A stretch of 64,000 bases of DNA from contig NC_079147.1 in assembly GCF_945859685.1 (NCBI RefSeq), positions 47,994,177 to 48,058,176 of the forward strand, read 5' to 3'. Numbering within the stretch: the first letter of the stretch is position 1; each line of letters opens with the position of its first letter. Below the pieces are notes generated by a model that saw only the letters and a program-made list of their open reading frames with translations, had not been told where the DNA came from and made no database searches. The position numbers and the translations under genes were made by a program. The stretch is from Eupeodes corollae (lineage: Eukaryota; Arthropoda; Insecta; Diptera; Syrphidae). This document shows positions 11,640 through 22,511 of this stretch, one piece after another.

Positions 11640-12243
11640 AATCCTGAAAATTGCAAGTTGGAATCGAGGGTATACTGATTAGCATTCCTAGAAGCGCGAG
11701 TGTTACGGTTGAATTGTTAAAGGAGAGGAATGCAGCTGGCTATTTCTTTAGAGCATAAACTCTTAAAATAACGGCAAAAGAGGCTGAGTAAAGAAACTTT
11801 ACGATGACGCTCGAGCGACGTAAATGATCCTTTGATGGTATTATTACCAATCAACATAAATGCTCTACGTTCAATAATGTCCAAGACGCGTTTTTTTCCC
11901 CTCATTGTACAGTGCTGTTTAGGTCGGAATTTAGTGACCTTATCATATTTTGTCGTTGCAGTTCCACATCCGAAGAAGAGGAATGTGAATCTGAAAACGA
12001 ATGTGAAAAGCGAAGAGTACTATCGTCAGCGAAACAATGTATTGGATTAGAAGTTGCAGCCTGGCAGGACTCAGGAGATCATTAATAAAAATGAGAAAGA
12101 GTGATGGAGATAGAACAGAGCCCTGAGGCATACCAGCATTTATTTTGTGGTTTTCAGACTTGAACCCATCCAATATTACTTTTATTGAACGATACAATGT
12201 TGGAGGCGCATTTTTGATAAAAGAGCCTAATGCCAAACCCAAT
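11640..12243 (-). mobile_element. CR1-like non-LTR retrotransposon fragment (element X2)
   Basis: Minus-strand RT fragment. FIKN---RSIKVILDGFKSENHKINAGMPQGSVLSPSLFLIFINDLL (about 12060-12220) is the RT palm with the -PQG- block. It is followed by a degraded FADD region and, after a deletion near 11905, by the carboxyl segment (about 11650-11900). It starts abruptly at 12243, exactly where the poly(A)-like end of the neighbouring element X1 lies, so X1 probably inserted into X2. Clade is CR1-like/Jockey-superfamily by wording; I cannot decide further. Confidence 0.7.
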
Positions 12244-12584
12244 TAATTTTTTTTTTATAATTCACAAGCACTCAGGGGTTATTAGTACCCTTTATATGTT
12301 AATATTTAAACACTTGACAGTACGCCCGAAATTGAGCTCAAGGGTAAACTGATGAGCATTCCTGGAAGTGCGAGTATTACGGCTGAATCGTTCAAGGGGT
12401 GAAATGGAACTGGATAATTCAGAAGAATATTGTTTGTAAAAATATCGATAAAATAACGAAAGCCATGAAACATTGCGACCGTGTTCTAGCGATGTAATGT
12501 TTCGATTATAGTTCTGTCGCCTATCATTTTTAAAGCCCTTTTTTGAAGTCTATCCAAGAGATTAAAACTTGATTTAGGGGCACT

Positions 12585-13968
12585 TACCGAGATATGCGAA
12601 TAATATTCAAGCTTTGGACGGATGAAGGCTTCGTAAATGACAGCCAGATCAGAAGGGGTGACAAATTTCTTCCATCTTCAGAGAAATCGAAAGCACCTGG
12701 CAGCATTTTTGGCGATATCGAATATGTGATCATTCCATAAGAGGAGATCTGTAATACACATACCGAGTACTGATAGTTGATTGGTATCCTGGATGCAAGT
12801 GTCACTCATAGATAGTGGCATGAGGGTACAAAACGACAGGAGACAGCATTGAGTTTAAGAAGCATTAAATTCTTCACGGTTTTTGATTCCCCATTGGAAT
12901 ACTGTCAAGATCAGAATTTAATGAGCTTATCATACGCTGCCGTTGAAGTTCTACATCCGTTGCCGTTGAAGTTCCACATCCGAAGGATAAGGATCTGAAT
13001 CTAGAAAGGAATATGAAAAGCTGAGGGTACTGTCGTCAGCAAAACAGATTAATGGATTAGAACTGACAGACAAGAGATCATTTATGAATACAAGCAAGAA
13101 AGTCAGAGAAAAAAACGGAGCCCTGGGGGACACCAGCATTTATTTTATGAATTTCAGACTTGAAACCATCTAATACAACTTGTATTGAACGGTTAGAAAG
13201 GTAATTTCTTATCCAAGGAAGAAGAGATTAATCAGTACCAAAAGCACGCATTTTCGATAAGAGAGCTTTGTGACAAACCTGCCCAGATATGCCAATAATA
13301 TTCACGCTTTGGACGGGTGAAGGCTTTGTAAATGACAGCCAGATCAGAATGGGTGAAAAATTTCTTGCACCTTCAGAAAAATCGTAAGCACCTGGCAGCA
13401 TTTTTGGCAATATCGAATATGTTATCATTCCATAAGAGGTGATCTGTAATAGTACCGAGTACTGATAGTTGATTGGTTTCCTGGATGCAAGTGCCACTCA
13501 TAAATAGTGGCATCGGGGTGCGAAACGACAGGAGGCAGCAATGAGTTTTCGAAGCATTAAATTCTACACGGTTTTTGATTCCCCATTGGACAATGCTCTT
13601 ACGTTTAGAATTTAATGAGCTTATCATACGCTGCTGTTGAAGTTCCACATTCGCTGTCGTTGAAGTTCCACGTCCGAAGGTCAAGGATGTGAATCTAGAA
13701 AGGAACATGAAAAGCTGAGGGTACTGTCGTCAGCAAAACAGATTAATGGATTAGAAGTAACAGACAAGAGATCATTTATGAATACAAGCAAAAAAGTCAG
13801 AGAAAAAACGGAGCCCTGGGGGACACCAGCATTTATTTTATGAATTTAAGACTTGAAACCATCTAATACAACTTGTATTGAACGGTTAGAAAGGTAATTT
13901 CTTATCCAAGGAAGAAGAGATTAATCAATACCAAAAGCACGCGATAAGAGAGCTTGGTGCCAAACTCT
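12585..13968 (-). repeat. 692-bp tandem duplication inside element X1
   Basis: The segment from about 12585 to 13275 is repeated from about 13277 to 13968 with a period of 692-696 bp. Matching landmarks are 'aatattcaagctttggacgg'/'aatattcacgctttggacgg' (12602, 13298) and 'aggaagaagagattaatca' (13216, 13908). The copies differ at perhaps one base in twelve to fifteen by eye. Each copy contains the same 24-bp internal duplication of 'gttgaagttccacatccg'. Confidence 0.9.
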
Positions 13969-14284
13969 ATTAAATGTTTTTGAAATATCAAGTGCAATAA
14001 TCTTACTTTCTCCAAAACGATGTAAAGATTTGTTCCACTGTTCGGTGAGATGAACCATGAGATCACCAGTGGACCTATTGCTACGAAAGCCGAATTGTCA
14101 GGCATTAAGAAAGAATCTTTTGATTTTCAAGATATTTCCAGAGCTGATAAATAATCAGCTATTCCATGACATTGGAAAGAAGGGACGGAAGTGCAATCGG
14201 TCGATTATAAGAGGATGAGGAAGATTCGCATTTTTTGGGAATAGGCTGGACAAATGGGTTTTTCCATTCGCTCGAAACGAGAAC

Positions 14285-14518
14285 TCAGGAGTAGGACAGA
14301 TGAAAAAGCTTATCAAGTGGTTTTGCCAGCGTTGAAGAACACCTCTTCAGAAAAATAGTGGGGATACCATCCACGCTAGCGGATTTATGTATGTTTAGGT
14401 CTTTTAGGACACAGTACGAGTGCGAAGAAATATTGGCGCCATATAATCTAAAACGCGCTCTATGACAGGCGGAGTCATAACACTCACAGCGTTGAATTGG
14501 CGGCGAAATGCACAGCAA
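14285..14518 (-). pseudogene. Pre-RT/fingers fragment of element X1
   Basis: Contains the LKDLNIHKSASVDGIPTIFLKRCSSTLAKPLDKLFHLSYS stretch (residues about 38-77), the amino-terminal RT block of CR1/Jockey-like ORF2. A frameshift separates it from the rest of RT below 14285. Confidence 0.75.
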
Positions 14519-14760
14519 AGAGATTAACTTTCTCTAAAGAGTGAACAAATGGAGTGTCATTGGCAAAGAGCGTAGGAACCGATAAAGAGGAAGAATTCCT
14601 CATAATTTTACGAACGATTAAACATTTTTACTGCCTTTGGGATATTGCAGAATTTTTTGCCGTAATTTTTGGTCAAGTGTAAATTTGGTCCGTCGAATAT
14701 GGGCGTTGCAAGCCTTCCTGGGATGATTGAACTTATTCCGGTTTTCCTAGGTTGGATTGA

Positions 14761-15201
14761 CTTGAAATAAACAGAAACTTACCCACTTAACTTTTAAAAC
14801 CTTTTTACAGCTTTAAACCCTGTTTGATATAAAAGTTCTCATTCAATCAAATCAAACTTTGGATCAGCGCTGATATGCGCTGGCAACGACGTCACTATAT
14901 TTGATTTACCGTATTGTCAAACGCGAATTCGTTCATAGTAAAGCGACTTCAAAGTAATACCTCTCCTTTCAAGGAATGTTATCAGCTAGCTTTCTCCCAT
15001 TGAACTAATCTAAACTTTGCTAATGCTAAAATTGACTAAAGAAACTTCAAACAACATCTTTAAAGTCAAAATTGGATCAGAGGTTAATGATTGCAGAAAA
15101 AAGTATATACATACTGCTATCAAGAAAAAGACGAACAATACCTACTTCTGGGTGAAAACATCATCGTCGTCTTCGTCTACTATGATAAAAATTGCTCTTA
15201 C
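14761..15201. other. Non-coding spacer, left flank of the SINE nest
   Basis: Mostly AT-rich. Its right end (15185-15201) is the left half of the sequence interrupted by the SINE; it may belong to the RTE-like remnant that resumes at 17668. No firm coding signal in 15017-15205. Confidence 0.4.
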
Positions 15202-15217
15202 TTAAGCAACTGAGTAG
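15202..15217. repeat. Target-site duplication, left copy
   Basis: TTAAGCAACTGAGTAG, 16 bp, identical to 17652-17667. It brackets the SINE and the element nested inside it, and so marks the original SINE insertion point. Confidence 0.95.
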
Positions 15218-15248
15218 TACCCGTGGCATGATGGTTAGTTCGTTGGAC
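15218..15248 (+). mobile_element. tRNA-derived SINE, 5' part (interrupted)
   Basis: Starts right after the target-site duplication with TACCCGTGGCATGATGGTTA, the A-box region of the SINE whose uninterrupted copy lies at 63218-63475. It stops at GTTGGAC, where a non-LTR element is inserted. The rest of the SINE resumes at 17370. Confidence 0.9.
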
Positions 15249-15334
15249 GTAGGATAGAGCCCTACTTAATCACTTTTACCTTCAAAAAGATATAACACAA
15301 TGGTAATCTGAGAACCGCGGTTTAAAACGGTACA

Positions 15335-15634
15335 GTGACGATTCCTTGGCAAATTGGACCAAGTCGCTTGCAAGTGAAGAAGGTTGAGCTTCAACTCATC
15401 TTCAACTCACTAAAAAACAAAAAGTCAGCAGGTGTCGATGGTATATCCAACGTTGTACTAAGACATTTTCCGATGGAGGCAATCGACATTTACACCACAC
15501 TCTTCAACAATGCACTGAATACCGCTGTGGTTCATCCTCTTCCGAAAAAGGGAAAGGGCAACTCCAACCCGTCAAATCTTCGGTCGATAAGTCTTCTTCC
15601 GAGCATCAGCAAAAGTTTTCGAAAAAATCATTAA
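15335..15634 (+). pseudogene. RT fingers fragment of the nested non-LTR element
   Basis: 99 aa with VELQLIFNSLKNKKSAGVDG, PLPKKGKG and NLRSISLLPSISK blocks. A frameshift at about 15625 shifts the continuation (FEKIINRALTKWAADNKIIP). The opening methionine is not a natural start. Confidence 0.8.
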
Positions 15635-15794
15635 TAGGGCTCTGACTAAGTGGGCTGCGGACAACAAAATAATTCCGGATAAAAAGTTCGGGTTCAAGGC
15701 GGGTCATGAAACTATTCATGCTGCGTCTTAACTCGTTTCTGATATCCAATGGAATAAATCAAAACAACAATGCACAGGTGCTGTTCTGGTTCAT

Positions 15795-16274
15795 TTGGAA
15801 AAGGCCTTTGACATCGTATGGTTAGAGGGACTTTACCTAAAACTGAACAGGCTTGGCATTAGCAAGCCATTGTTGTATATACTTTATGATATGCTTAACG
15901 GTAGAAAGTTTGTTGTCAAAAGTGGCAATGTAACTTCTACCACAACATTCTCAATTAAAAATGGTCTTCAACAGGGAGCGGTGAATTCGCCGATTCCCTT
16001 CAGCATTTACACCAGCGATATGATAGGTAGTCTTACAAAGGCAATTGCGTACGCCGACGATCTAATTGCGTACAGAACGGCCCGAAAGGTTGAGGTTATT
16101 AGAATTCTCTTGCAGCGTGATTTTGACAAGGTTCAGCGATATTGCGACGACTGGAAACTAAAAATAAATGTCCAGAAGTCGGAGACAATTCTGTTCCGGA
16201 CTCCGATGGCTGCTGCGACTAGGGATACCTGGAAGAAATGGCGCAAGATGGTCATCGTTGATCTTCACGGGTAG
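15795..16274 (+). pseudogene. RT palm fragment with intact YADD
   Basis: 159 aa covering the palm: LEKAFDIVWLEGLYLKL (first catalytic Asp retained), NGLQQGAVNSPIPFSIYTSDM, IAYADDLIAY (catalytic YADD, residues about 86-89), then WKLKINVQKSE and ILFRT. It ends at a stop in the thumb. The continuation is readable in other frames and at 16382-16714 (IRPMIVYGFPVW). Confidence 0.85.
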
Positions 16275-16381
16275 CCATTAGCGAGCAAGAATGTAGTAAA
16301 CTACAGCGGTATCTGACCAAGACCAGAAGAGTCTTCGCTCTGATAAAACGGCTGTTTTACAGCAGTCAGCTTAACCCCACA

Positions 16382-16714
16382 GTGAAGGTAATTTGTTTCA
16401 TGGCCCTCATACGGCCGATGATCGTTTATGGTTTTCCTGTGTGGTTTAACGTTGCCCCTTCCCATATGGAGAAGTTTCGGGTGTTCGAGAGGCAGTGTTT
16501 AAGACGCTGTAGCGGCTTATATCAAACAGCTGAACCTTCTTACGTGCATTACTATTCCAGCGAAGTCCTATTCAACGGGGCTCGAATCAACAGAATTGAC
16601 AATTTCGTGATAAAACTCGTTCGAGGTCACATTGCAAGAGCTATGTCTTCGACCAACAATTTAATTTTCAGGGCGTTCTATCCAAACGACGAGTATTTTG
16701 AAATGTACGCTTGA
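16382..16714 (+). pseudogene. RT carboxyl fragment of the nested non-LTR element
   Basis: 110 aa with ALIRPMIVYGFPVWFNVAPSH, the post-palm thumb motif of Jockey/I-type RT, followed by a linker rich in Arg and Asn. The remainder to about 16975 is broken by stops. Confidence 0.75.
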
Positions 16715-17369
16715 GCAGCTTCATTCCACCAGAAGTATTCCTCTTCTTAGATAGATGTAGCATGATACAGGATAGATTGGCAGTTCCGCTAATCTACCAG
16801 GTCAGACGACGAACCGTGGATATTTGACTCCTGTACAATCGGGACGTCATGGCATAAGGCGGAGCAGAGCTCCTTCGGTTGAATAATGATGTGTCCGAAC
16901 GGGATCGAACTGATAGGGTGAAGCAAGGGAACCAGTTTTGGTGGCTTCAATCGGCACTTGATAGTGGGTAGTCGGGATGGGGTTTTAAGCCTAGGCCGGC
17001 TTACATACTTGTTTAATAGTATTAGGGTTTAGTTTTTAATAGAATCGGCATGGTGGCACAAAAAAAGATAGAATAGGTAGTTTAAGTTAGCTTTAAGTCT
17101 TATATTATGAACCTTATTTTAGGTAGTTTTTAAGTAAAAATTAAAAAGCATGTTGATATTAGTTTTTTTTTTTTAATTTTCTAATAAATACAAAAATAAA
17201 TAAAATTTAATTGAAGTAAAATAGATCTTAGGGCCGAAATGCATTAGTTTTAAGTGTTATAGTTTAACTTAGAGTGTCCGTATGGGACCAGTAAGTTAGT
17301 TATAAGTTATGGTTGATTAGGCTAGTTTTATGAATTTTTGTCTAGCTTTAAGATTGGAGTAATAAAAAC

Positions 17370-17651
17370 GACTGTCATGCCTAATGGCTTGGGTTCGATG
17401 CCTGCCTGTGCCATTTAAATTTTTTTTCCAGGGGTACTGACCTTTGCGAGGAATTGACACATTCTCTTAGAGTAATTCTTTTCGTGAAAAGTTCTTTCTC
17501 AAATTAGCCGTTCGGATTTGGCTTAAAACTGTAGGTCTTTTTCATCCCTGAAACCAGTACTCGCACACAGGAATGGTAGAGAGTTGTAAGTTACCGGGCT
17601 CCAGTTCTCAACGGACTGTTGCGGAACCTAATTTTTTTATTTATTTATTAA
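17370..17651 (+). mobile_element. tRNA-derived SINE, 3' part (interrupted)
   Basis: Continues the SINE from 15248. It carries a perfect Pol III B box (GGTTCGATGCC, 17392-17402), a body shared with the 63 kb copy ('tagccgttcggattt-ggctt', 'cacacaggaatg', 'agagttgtaag') and a tail ending GTTGCGGAACCTAA plus TTTATT repeats. It is followed at once by the second copy of the 16-bp target-site duplication. Confidence 0.9.
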
Positions 17652-17667
17652 TTAAGCAACTGAGTAG
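17652..17667. repeat. Target-site duplication, right copy
   Basis: TTAAGCAACTGAGTAG, identical to 15202-15217. Confidence 0.95.
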
Positions 17668-17815
17668 AAAATTTCTCTCCCAAGCGCTTTATAAGACCTC
17701 CATCATATCTGTCATGTTATATGGTGCAGAAACTTTTACTTTAAAGCCCATAAAGTCTTCAAACCCTCAAAGAACCACGCAGTATAGAGGAAAGCTGCGG
17801 ATCAAATAGCGCAAA
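17668..17815 (+). pseudogene. RTE-like RT carboxyl fragment split by the SINE
   Basis: Reads KFLSQALYKTSIISVMLYGAETFTL, the LYKT-ll-PVLlYGAE-WtL motif of RTE-type RT carboxyl regions. The reading frame appears to begin on the left side of the SINE (LLLKQLSRKFLSQ across the removed insertion). It is short and truncated at about 17815, so the clade call is tentative. Confidence 0.5.
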
Positions 17816-19497
17816 TAAGTTGAAAGTGAAGTACTCAACTGGAGTTTTTGGCTCTCATGAAATTTTAACCAACTTTCGAAAACAAAACCTTCTTGACAGA
17901 GGTTTCTTGTGGGAGTTTTATAAAACTCATTTCAGATTCTATTCATATTTCATAAAAAATTCAACACATATTCTAATTTTTATTAATTTTACACTATTTT
18001 AAGGGGTTTTCGATAGTGTTCTACCTATTTAAAGATTCAATGGGAAGTTATAGGTGTGGGCCGCATCCCATCTTCTTTTTCGTTTTGGTCTTAAAATAAA
18101 ACTTAATTTAAATTCTATTTCTTCGCCTTGTAACTTCTTACAAAGGAAAATTAAAAGTAGGTGAAAGGGTTGAGTGGGGCAGAACTAAATTTAATATTAC
18201 TTCTTTCACCAACAAACTTAGATTTTCTAAAAATAGATATAAAATTTATTTACTAAACATGAAAATACAGAAGAATGTCTAAACCGCCAACGTAAATGTA
18301 AACATTGTTTCATTACTTTGTTCCGCGGGATCTTAACATTTATTTATATAAGAAGCTCAAATAAGGAAACAATATATGAAAAAACTTAGTTCAATTACAT
18401 CCATATTTACATAATTACTACCTACATACCGTACTGTAGATAAATGCAAAAACATAGGATGAATAAAGTTTTTTTTTACATGTTAACTCTTCTTTTTTTT
18501 TCAAAGAAAGACAACTAAATTTTGAAGGAGTTTTGAAAATACCTTCAAAGTAGGTATAGATGTATGTAGGCAGTGGAAGAATCTTGTCATCGTTCTATAT
18601 TGTAATAATAATAAATCATTATAAGTATGAAAGGTAAAATAAAGCATAAAGTATATGTGTTATGTTCCTTTACTTTAAACCTACCCACACTCACATTCTT
18701 CACTTTTAGAAATAAAAATAAAGGATAATAAGGAAAACAACAACTATACCGTTACTTAGGAATATAAGAAAGCTGAGAAAAAAAAAACAACAACATCCAC
18801 ACCCACATTGTGTGTGATTCAGTGAGTGTCGTCGTAATTCCTTTTTCCTCGCGATTCAAAACTCAGAAGGAAGTAATTATCGCAAGGATAATAACACAAC
18901 TGCACAACCATATAATAATAATAACAATAATCGTAAATGTTGGCGGTCTAGGCGAGAATGTGTTGCTTAAAAGTCGCAAACCGTATAAAATTTACAGAGC
19001 TGTTTACAGAATTTTTGTTCAAATCTAAAGATTGTAACTCTAATGAAAGATCAGCCTGAAGAATTACAAATTTTGAGAAGAGCAAGAAACTATAAAGTTA
19101 AGGTTTCCAAAACTTTAAAATATAACGTAATGTGATTTGCTTTACGTATTTAAACCTTACTTTAAAGATATGATGGCTTTTTTCTAGAAAGCTTCTGTGT
19201 TTTATTGGTAAATTTTATTTTAAGTTGACTTGGATGGGGTTTGTTTATGGCTATTTTTTCAGAATTCAAATTTCAAGATTAAATAATAACCTTTAGTTAA
19301 CTTTAAGATTTTGTTTAATCTTCCTAAATAAACATAATAGGGACAAATCAGAGAATTCCTAAATGGTAAAAGTTTTTTTGCCGACATTAAAGGAAGTACC
19401 ATTCTTAAGAAATAGATAATAGCTTAGTTAAGAATATAACACAGGTTATAGTTTGTCACTTGACTTTTGAATGCCAGATATGATAAAATATTAAAAT
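17816..19497. other. AT-rich non-coding stretch
   Basis: Long A/T runs and short simple repeats (ataataata near 18910). ORFs 17820-18002 and 18810-19028 have low-complexity products with no known motif. Confidence 0.5.
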
Positions 19498-19735
19498 AAA
19501 TTAGGTGGCGCAACAGTTCGTAAAGAACCAGGACCACAGTTTTAAGTTGAATCTTAACGGCTAATTGCAAAACGCACTTTTCATGACAAGGGTTACTTTT
19601 CGAAAAGTTTTCGTTTTTTGCAGGAGGCAGTACCCATACCTTATAATAGCATAGGCACTAGGCAGTGTTTGAACTCGAGACTTCTTGTGTGAGAGTCTTA
19701 CGCACTAACCCTTACAACAAGGGTACTACCGATCA
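19498..19735 (-). mobile_element. tRNA-derived SINE, reverse copy
   Basis: Read on the minus strand it starts CGGTAGTACCCTTGTTGTAA at 19735. It has the A-box-like GGTTAGTGCGTAAGACT, a mutated B box (GAGTTCAAAC), the shared body (GTACTG near the middle, 'attagccgttaagatt') and the tail GGTTCTTTACGAACTGTTGC-GCCACCTAATTTA near 19500-19540. It is more diverged than the 17 kb and 63 kb copies, with extra sequence in the middle. A similar GAT-ATA-AATATT word on both sides may be a decayed target-site duplication. Confidence 0.75.
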
Positions 19736-19929
19736 TAGAATATTTCAATATTTATGTAGTGTGTACATAAATTTGCTCAATATTTATTTATTATGTACTA
19801 AGTACGTATTTTACGTAATAACTAAATATTGGCAAGAGCGTCAATTCGGATTAAATAAACAAAGAAATTAACCTAAGATTGTGGAGGGGCTAGAAGACAT
19901 TTTTTTAAGGAAAAAGTGCTGAGGTTAAA

Positions 19930-20260
19930 ATACAAAAATGGAACTTCACATCATACGAGTTGAAATTTCTTTGGAGCTAAGGGAGGTTTCCTGGGAAGGA
20001 ACATAGAAAAGTCGAGGATTACGGGTGTTACGAGTGTTTATGTTAAAAGACATAGGTGTGGAAGGAAATGCAGGCGATGGAACCGAAAAAAAATCGATGA
20101 ATAAACAGAATGTTTGAAATTTCCGAGTTCATGTTGAGAAGTTTCAGGGTTAACATAGGGACAAAGAATTAGAATATTGTTCCAAGCAAAGCGAAGAAAA
20201 CAAAGTTGGATTTTCCCGATTCCAAAATTATTAATACCTTTGGCCCACTACACAACTGTG
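19930..20260 (-). pseudogene. Possible 3' end of a degenerate non-LTR RT
   Basis: On the minus strand, phrases such as NTRNTRNPRLFYVPSQ resemble the carboxyl end of CR1/Jockey-like ORF2s. No RT core is present, so this is weak. Confidence 0.3.
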
Positions 20261-20393
20261 TGTGACAGATAAAGGTGAACCTAGATCTTGCATGCTAGTG
20301 AAACGTAGCATTAATGTATTTTTACTCTAGCATTTCAGTGACAAAGGTACCACCGTAGCTAGGCCAGAAACAACCAAAGGAAGTTTCTGGCAA

Positions 20394-20627
20394 GTGTCGG
20401 CGTATCTTGGCCCTCTCCCTCAAAAAACCCTGAAGAAAGTCGTCACTGAAGCGGAGAGGCAAAAGATCCTCTTAATTATTGAGAGAGATGCTAACGCTCA
20501 TCATACTGTATGGGGTAGCACGAATATCAACGACAGAGGTGAGTCTGTTTTTGCTTATATTCTTGGTACGATAGAAGAAACTTCTGAAGCCCGTAGGTTA
20601 CTGAAAATTCTTTCAACTAGTCATTGA
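20394..20627 (+). pseudogene. Fused EN and linker fragment of LOA copy A
   Basis: 77 aa. The first 55 residues are the middle of the AP-endonuclease domain (RDANAHHTVWGSTNINDRGE; the D-N-A-H block is an EN active-site motif, here RDANAHH for the usual GDFNAHH). After FAYILG the frame runs without a break into IEETSEARRL, which belongs hundreds of codons later. This is an in-frame deletion junction. Confidence 0.8.
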
Positions 20628-20995
20628 TGCCAAGCTGCTTGAAAAATGCAGACGGCTCCTGGACAAATTCAAGTAATGAATCGCTGAACTTACTATTCGA
20701 CACTCACTTTCCTGGTAATTCTCTTACCGAAACTTGCAACAATTATATACGGTCAAGTTCAAATACAACATATCCACAAGGTCTGATCACAAGGGATAAG
20801 CTACAATGGGCTCTCAACAGCTTCAAACCATTTAAATCTGCAGGACCAGATGGAATAATACCAGCCGAGTTACAAAAGACTTCTGACATAATAGCACCGA
20901 TCTCTGAGGCAATTTTTACCAGCTGGGTTTACCTGGTCCATGTTCCAAAGCAGGTAAATGCTCGCAAGTCAATCCTAAAGATCTACGACCTATAG
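20624..20995 (+). pseudogene. RT fingers fragment of LOA copy A
   Basis: 123 aa with MPSCLKNADGSWTNSSNE, TYPQGLITRDKLQWALNS and FKPFKSAGPDGIIPAELQK. It overlaps the previous fragment by 4 bases in a different frame. The parallel region in copy C (44529-45077) is longer and includes VFIPKTGKYSQ and DLRPISLSSF, lost here. Confidence 0.85.
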
Positions 20996-21167
20996 GTCTA
21001 TCATCATTCCCTCCTAAGACCTTGGAAAGATTGATTGATATCCATTTAAGGCAAGTATTGATAGAAGACTTCTGAATTCGTCTCAACATGCCTACTGTAA
21101 AGGTAAATCGGCGTTAAACACTTTAGTACGCACCGTCGAACATTCCCCCCATCATAAAGAGTTCACT

Positions 21168-21476
21168 ATGGTTGCTTTCCTTAACATCGAAGGTGCCTTT
21201 AGCAACGTGGACACATCTTCAATTACATCTGCACTAATATCTCTAAATGTAGAGAGTTCGCTTCGGGAGTTAATTCATTTAATGCTTACTAGCAGAATAA
21301 CTAACTCAAAACTGGGCAACTCTTCTGGCAGACGATTCGTTAGTAGAGGGATACCGCAAGGTGGTGTTCTATCCCCTCTCCTCTGGAACCTAGTGGTGAA
21401 TGAAATCCTAACTAGTCTGGATGCGAAGTGTTTCAGAGTGATAGCCTATAGAGATGACGTTGCTATAGCAGTTTGA
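21168..21476 (+). pseudogene. RT palm fragment of LOA copy A
   Basis: 102 aa: MVAFLNIEGAFSNVD (the first Asp position of the usual F-D-I/D-G-A-F reads N), SRGIPQGGVLSPLLWNLVVNEIL, and IAYRDDVAIAV with R in place of A in YADD. It ends at an in-frame stop. Confidence 0.85.
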
Positions 21477-22196
21477 GAAAGGCATCTTAACACCCTAAAA
21501 GAACTCTTACAAAATGCCTTGGACAGACTAATACTTTAGGCTGATCAATGTGGACTGGGTGTTAACCCGCATAAAACCGATTTAGACCTATTTTTGAGGA
21601 GATACAAAATTCCATTTGTCAACCCTGCCTATATTAAAGGAATCCAATTAAAATTCTTAGTCGAGGCTAAATACCTGGGTCTTGTCTTAGATAAAAAACT
21701 AAATTGGAAACGCAACGTACAGGAAAGAGTCAAAAAAGCTACTGTAGCTCAATTTTCTTGCAAAAAAGCTATTCGTAATAAACGGGACTGACAACCCAGA
21801 ATCACGCATTGGCTATACACATCGGTAATCAGACTGATTTTAATGTACGGTGTGGCAGTATGGTGGACTGCTTTAGACAATGGTATAAATAGGGATAAGC
21901 TAAATAAAGTCCAACGTTCAGCTTACCTATGTTCTATGTATAAGCGGATCACTTCGCACGACCCCGTCTACGGCATTGGACACCTTGCTCTACCTAAAAC
22001 CTCTTGACATATTAAGCAAATAAATAGCTGCAAGCTCTGCTATTTGCCTCAATGCTTCGTCGCAGTGGACTAACAACAACATTGGCCACTCCGTAAATCT
22101 AAGGTATTTAGAATCAATTCCAAAGTACACAGACTGCACCATCCCCCAACTGCAATTCGACAGAAACTTCCAGATTTCTATACCTACCAGATCTTT

Positions 22197-22511
22197 TTGG
22201 GAGGATATGACATTCTTGGAGGTAGAGTCAATCCATTTTCACACAGATGGGTCAAAAACAAAAGAAGGGGTTCATGGAGGTGCGTATACTCTGAACGACT
22301 GAAATTAATTCTCTTATTCCACCTTCCCAATCATTGTAGCGTGTTCCAGGCAGAACTTTTGGCAATAAAAGAAGTCTTGTCTTGGCTCAAAGAAAACTTG
22401 TTATCAACAACTGATACCCGTATTTTCTCAGACAGTCATTCGGCTATAAATTCTTTGACTCTGTCTCTACAAACTCTATATCATTCCATAACTGTCGGCA
22501 CAAAAGTTTAA
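22197..22511 (+). pseudogene. RNase H-like fragment of LOA copy A
   Basis: The first RNase H motif (FHTDGSKTKEGVHGG) is read in a neighbouring frame at about 22225-22280. This frame carries VFQAELLAIKEVLSWLKENLLSTTDTRIFSDSHSAINSL, which includes the Glu (QAELLA) and Asp (SDSHSA) active-site positions. Frameshifts on both sides. Confidence 0.75.

Larger units (their letters stand above)
12244..14760 (-). mobile_element. CR1-like non-LTR retrotransposon (element X1) with internal duplication
   Basis: Minus-strand remnant covering the pre-RT and RT. ASVDGIPTIFLKRCSSTLAKPL (about 14310-14400) is the fingers. It is followed by the FVQPIPKK block, QFGFRSNRSTGDLM (about 14040-14105), IIALDISK (about 13985-14010), the PQGSVLSP/INDLL palm and ICFADDSTLSFSYSF (about 13040-13060), then DVELQRQRM and the HLLWNDNIFDIAKNAARCLRFF thumb. 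A poly(A)-like end lies at 12245-12256 (seen as T run on plus). The middle of RT is present twice in tandem. Stops and frameshifts throughout. Confidence 0.8.
15249..17369 (+). mobile_element. Non-LTR retrotransposon inserted into the SINE
   Basis: A 5'-truncated sense-strand element. The RT is readable through frame breaks. LKNKKSAGVDGISNVVLRHF (about 15409-15470) is followed by HPLPKKGKG, FGFKAGHETIHAAS (15688-15730), VHLEKAFDIVW, LQQGAVNSP (15967-15993), IAYADDLIAY with an intact YADD box at 16050-16061, and the carboxyl region to about 16975 (ending in RDRVKQGNQFWWLQSALD). A 3' UTR of about 390 bp ends in AATAAAAAC at 17361-17369. No RNase H is seen. The clade is Jockey/I superfamily by motif wording. 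It shares only GAC with the SINE at both borders. Confidence 0.8.

Noticed and set aside
15017..15205. 62-aa ORF left of the SINE
   Set aside because: Low-complexity Ser/Lys content; only its last codons may belong to the interrupted RTE-like frame.
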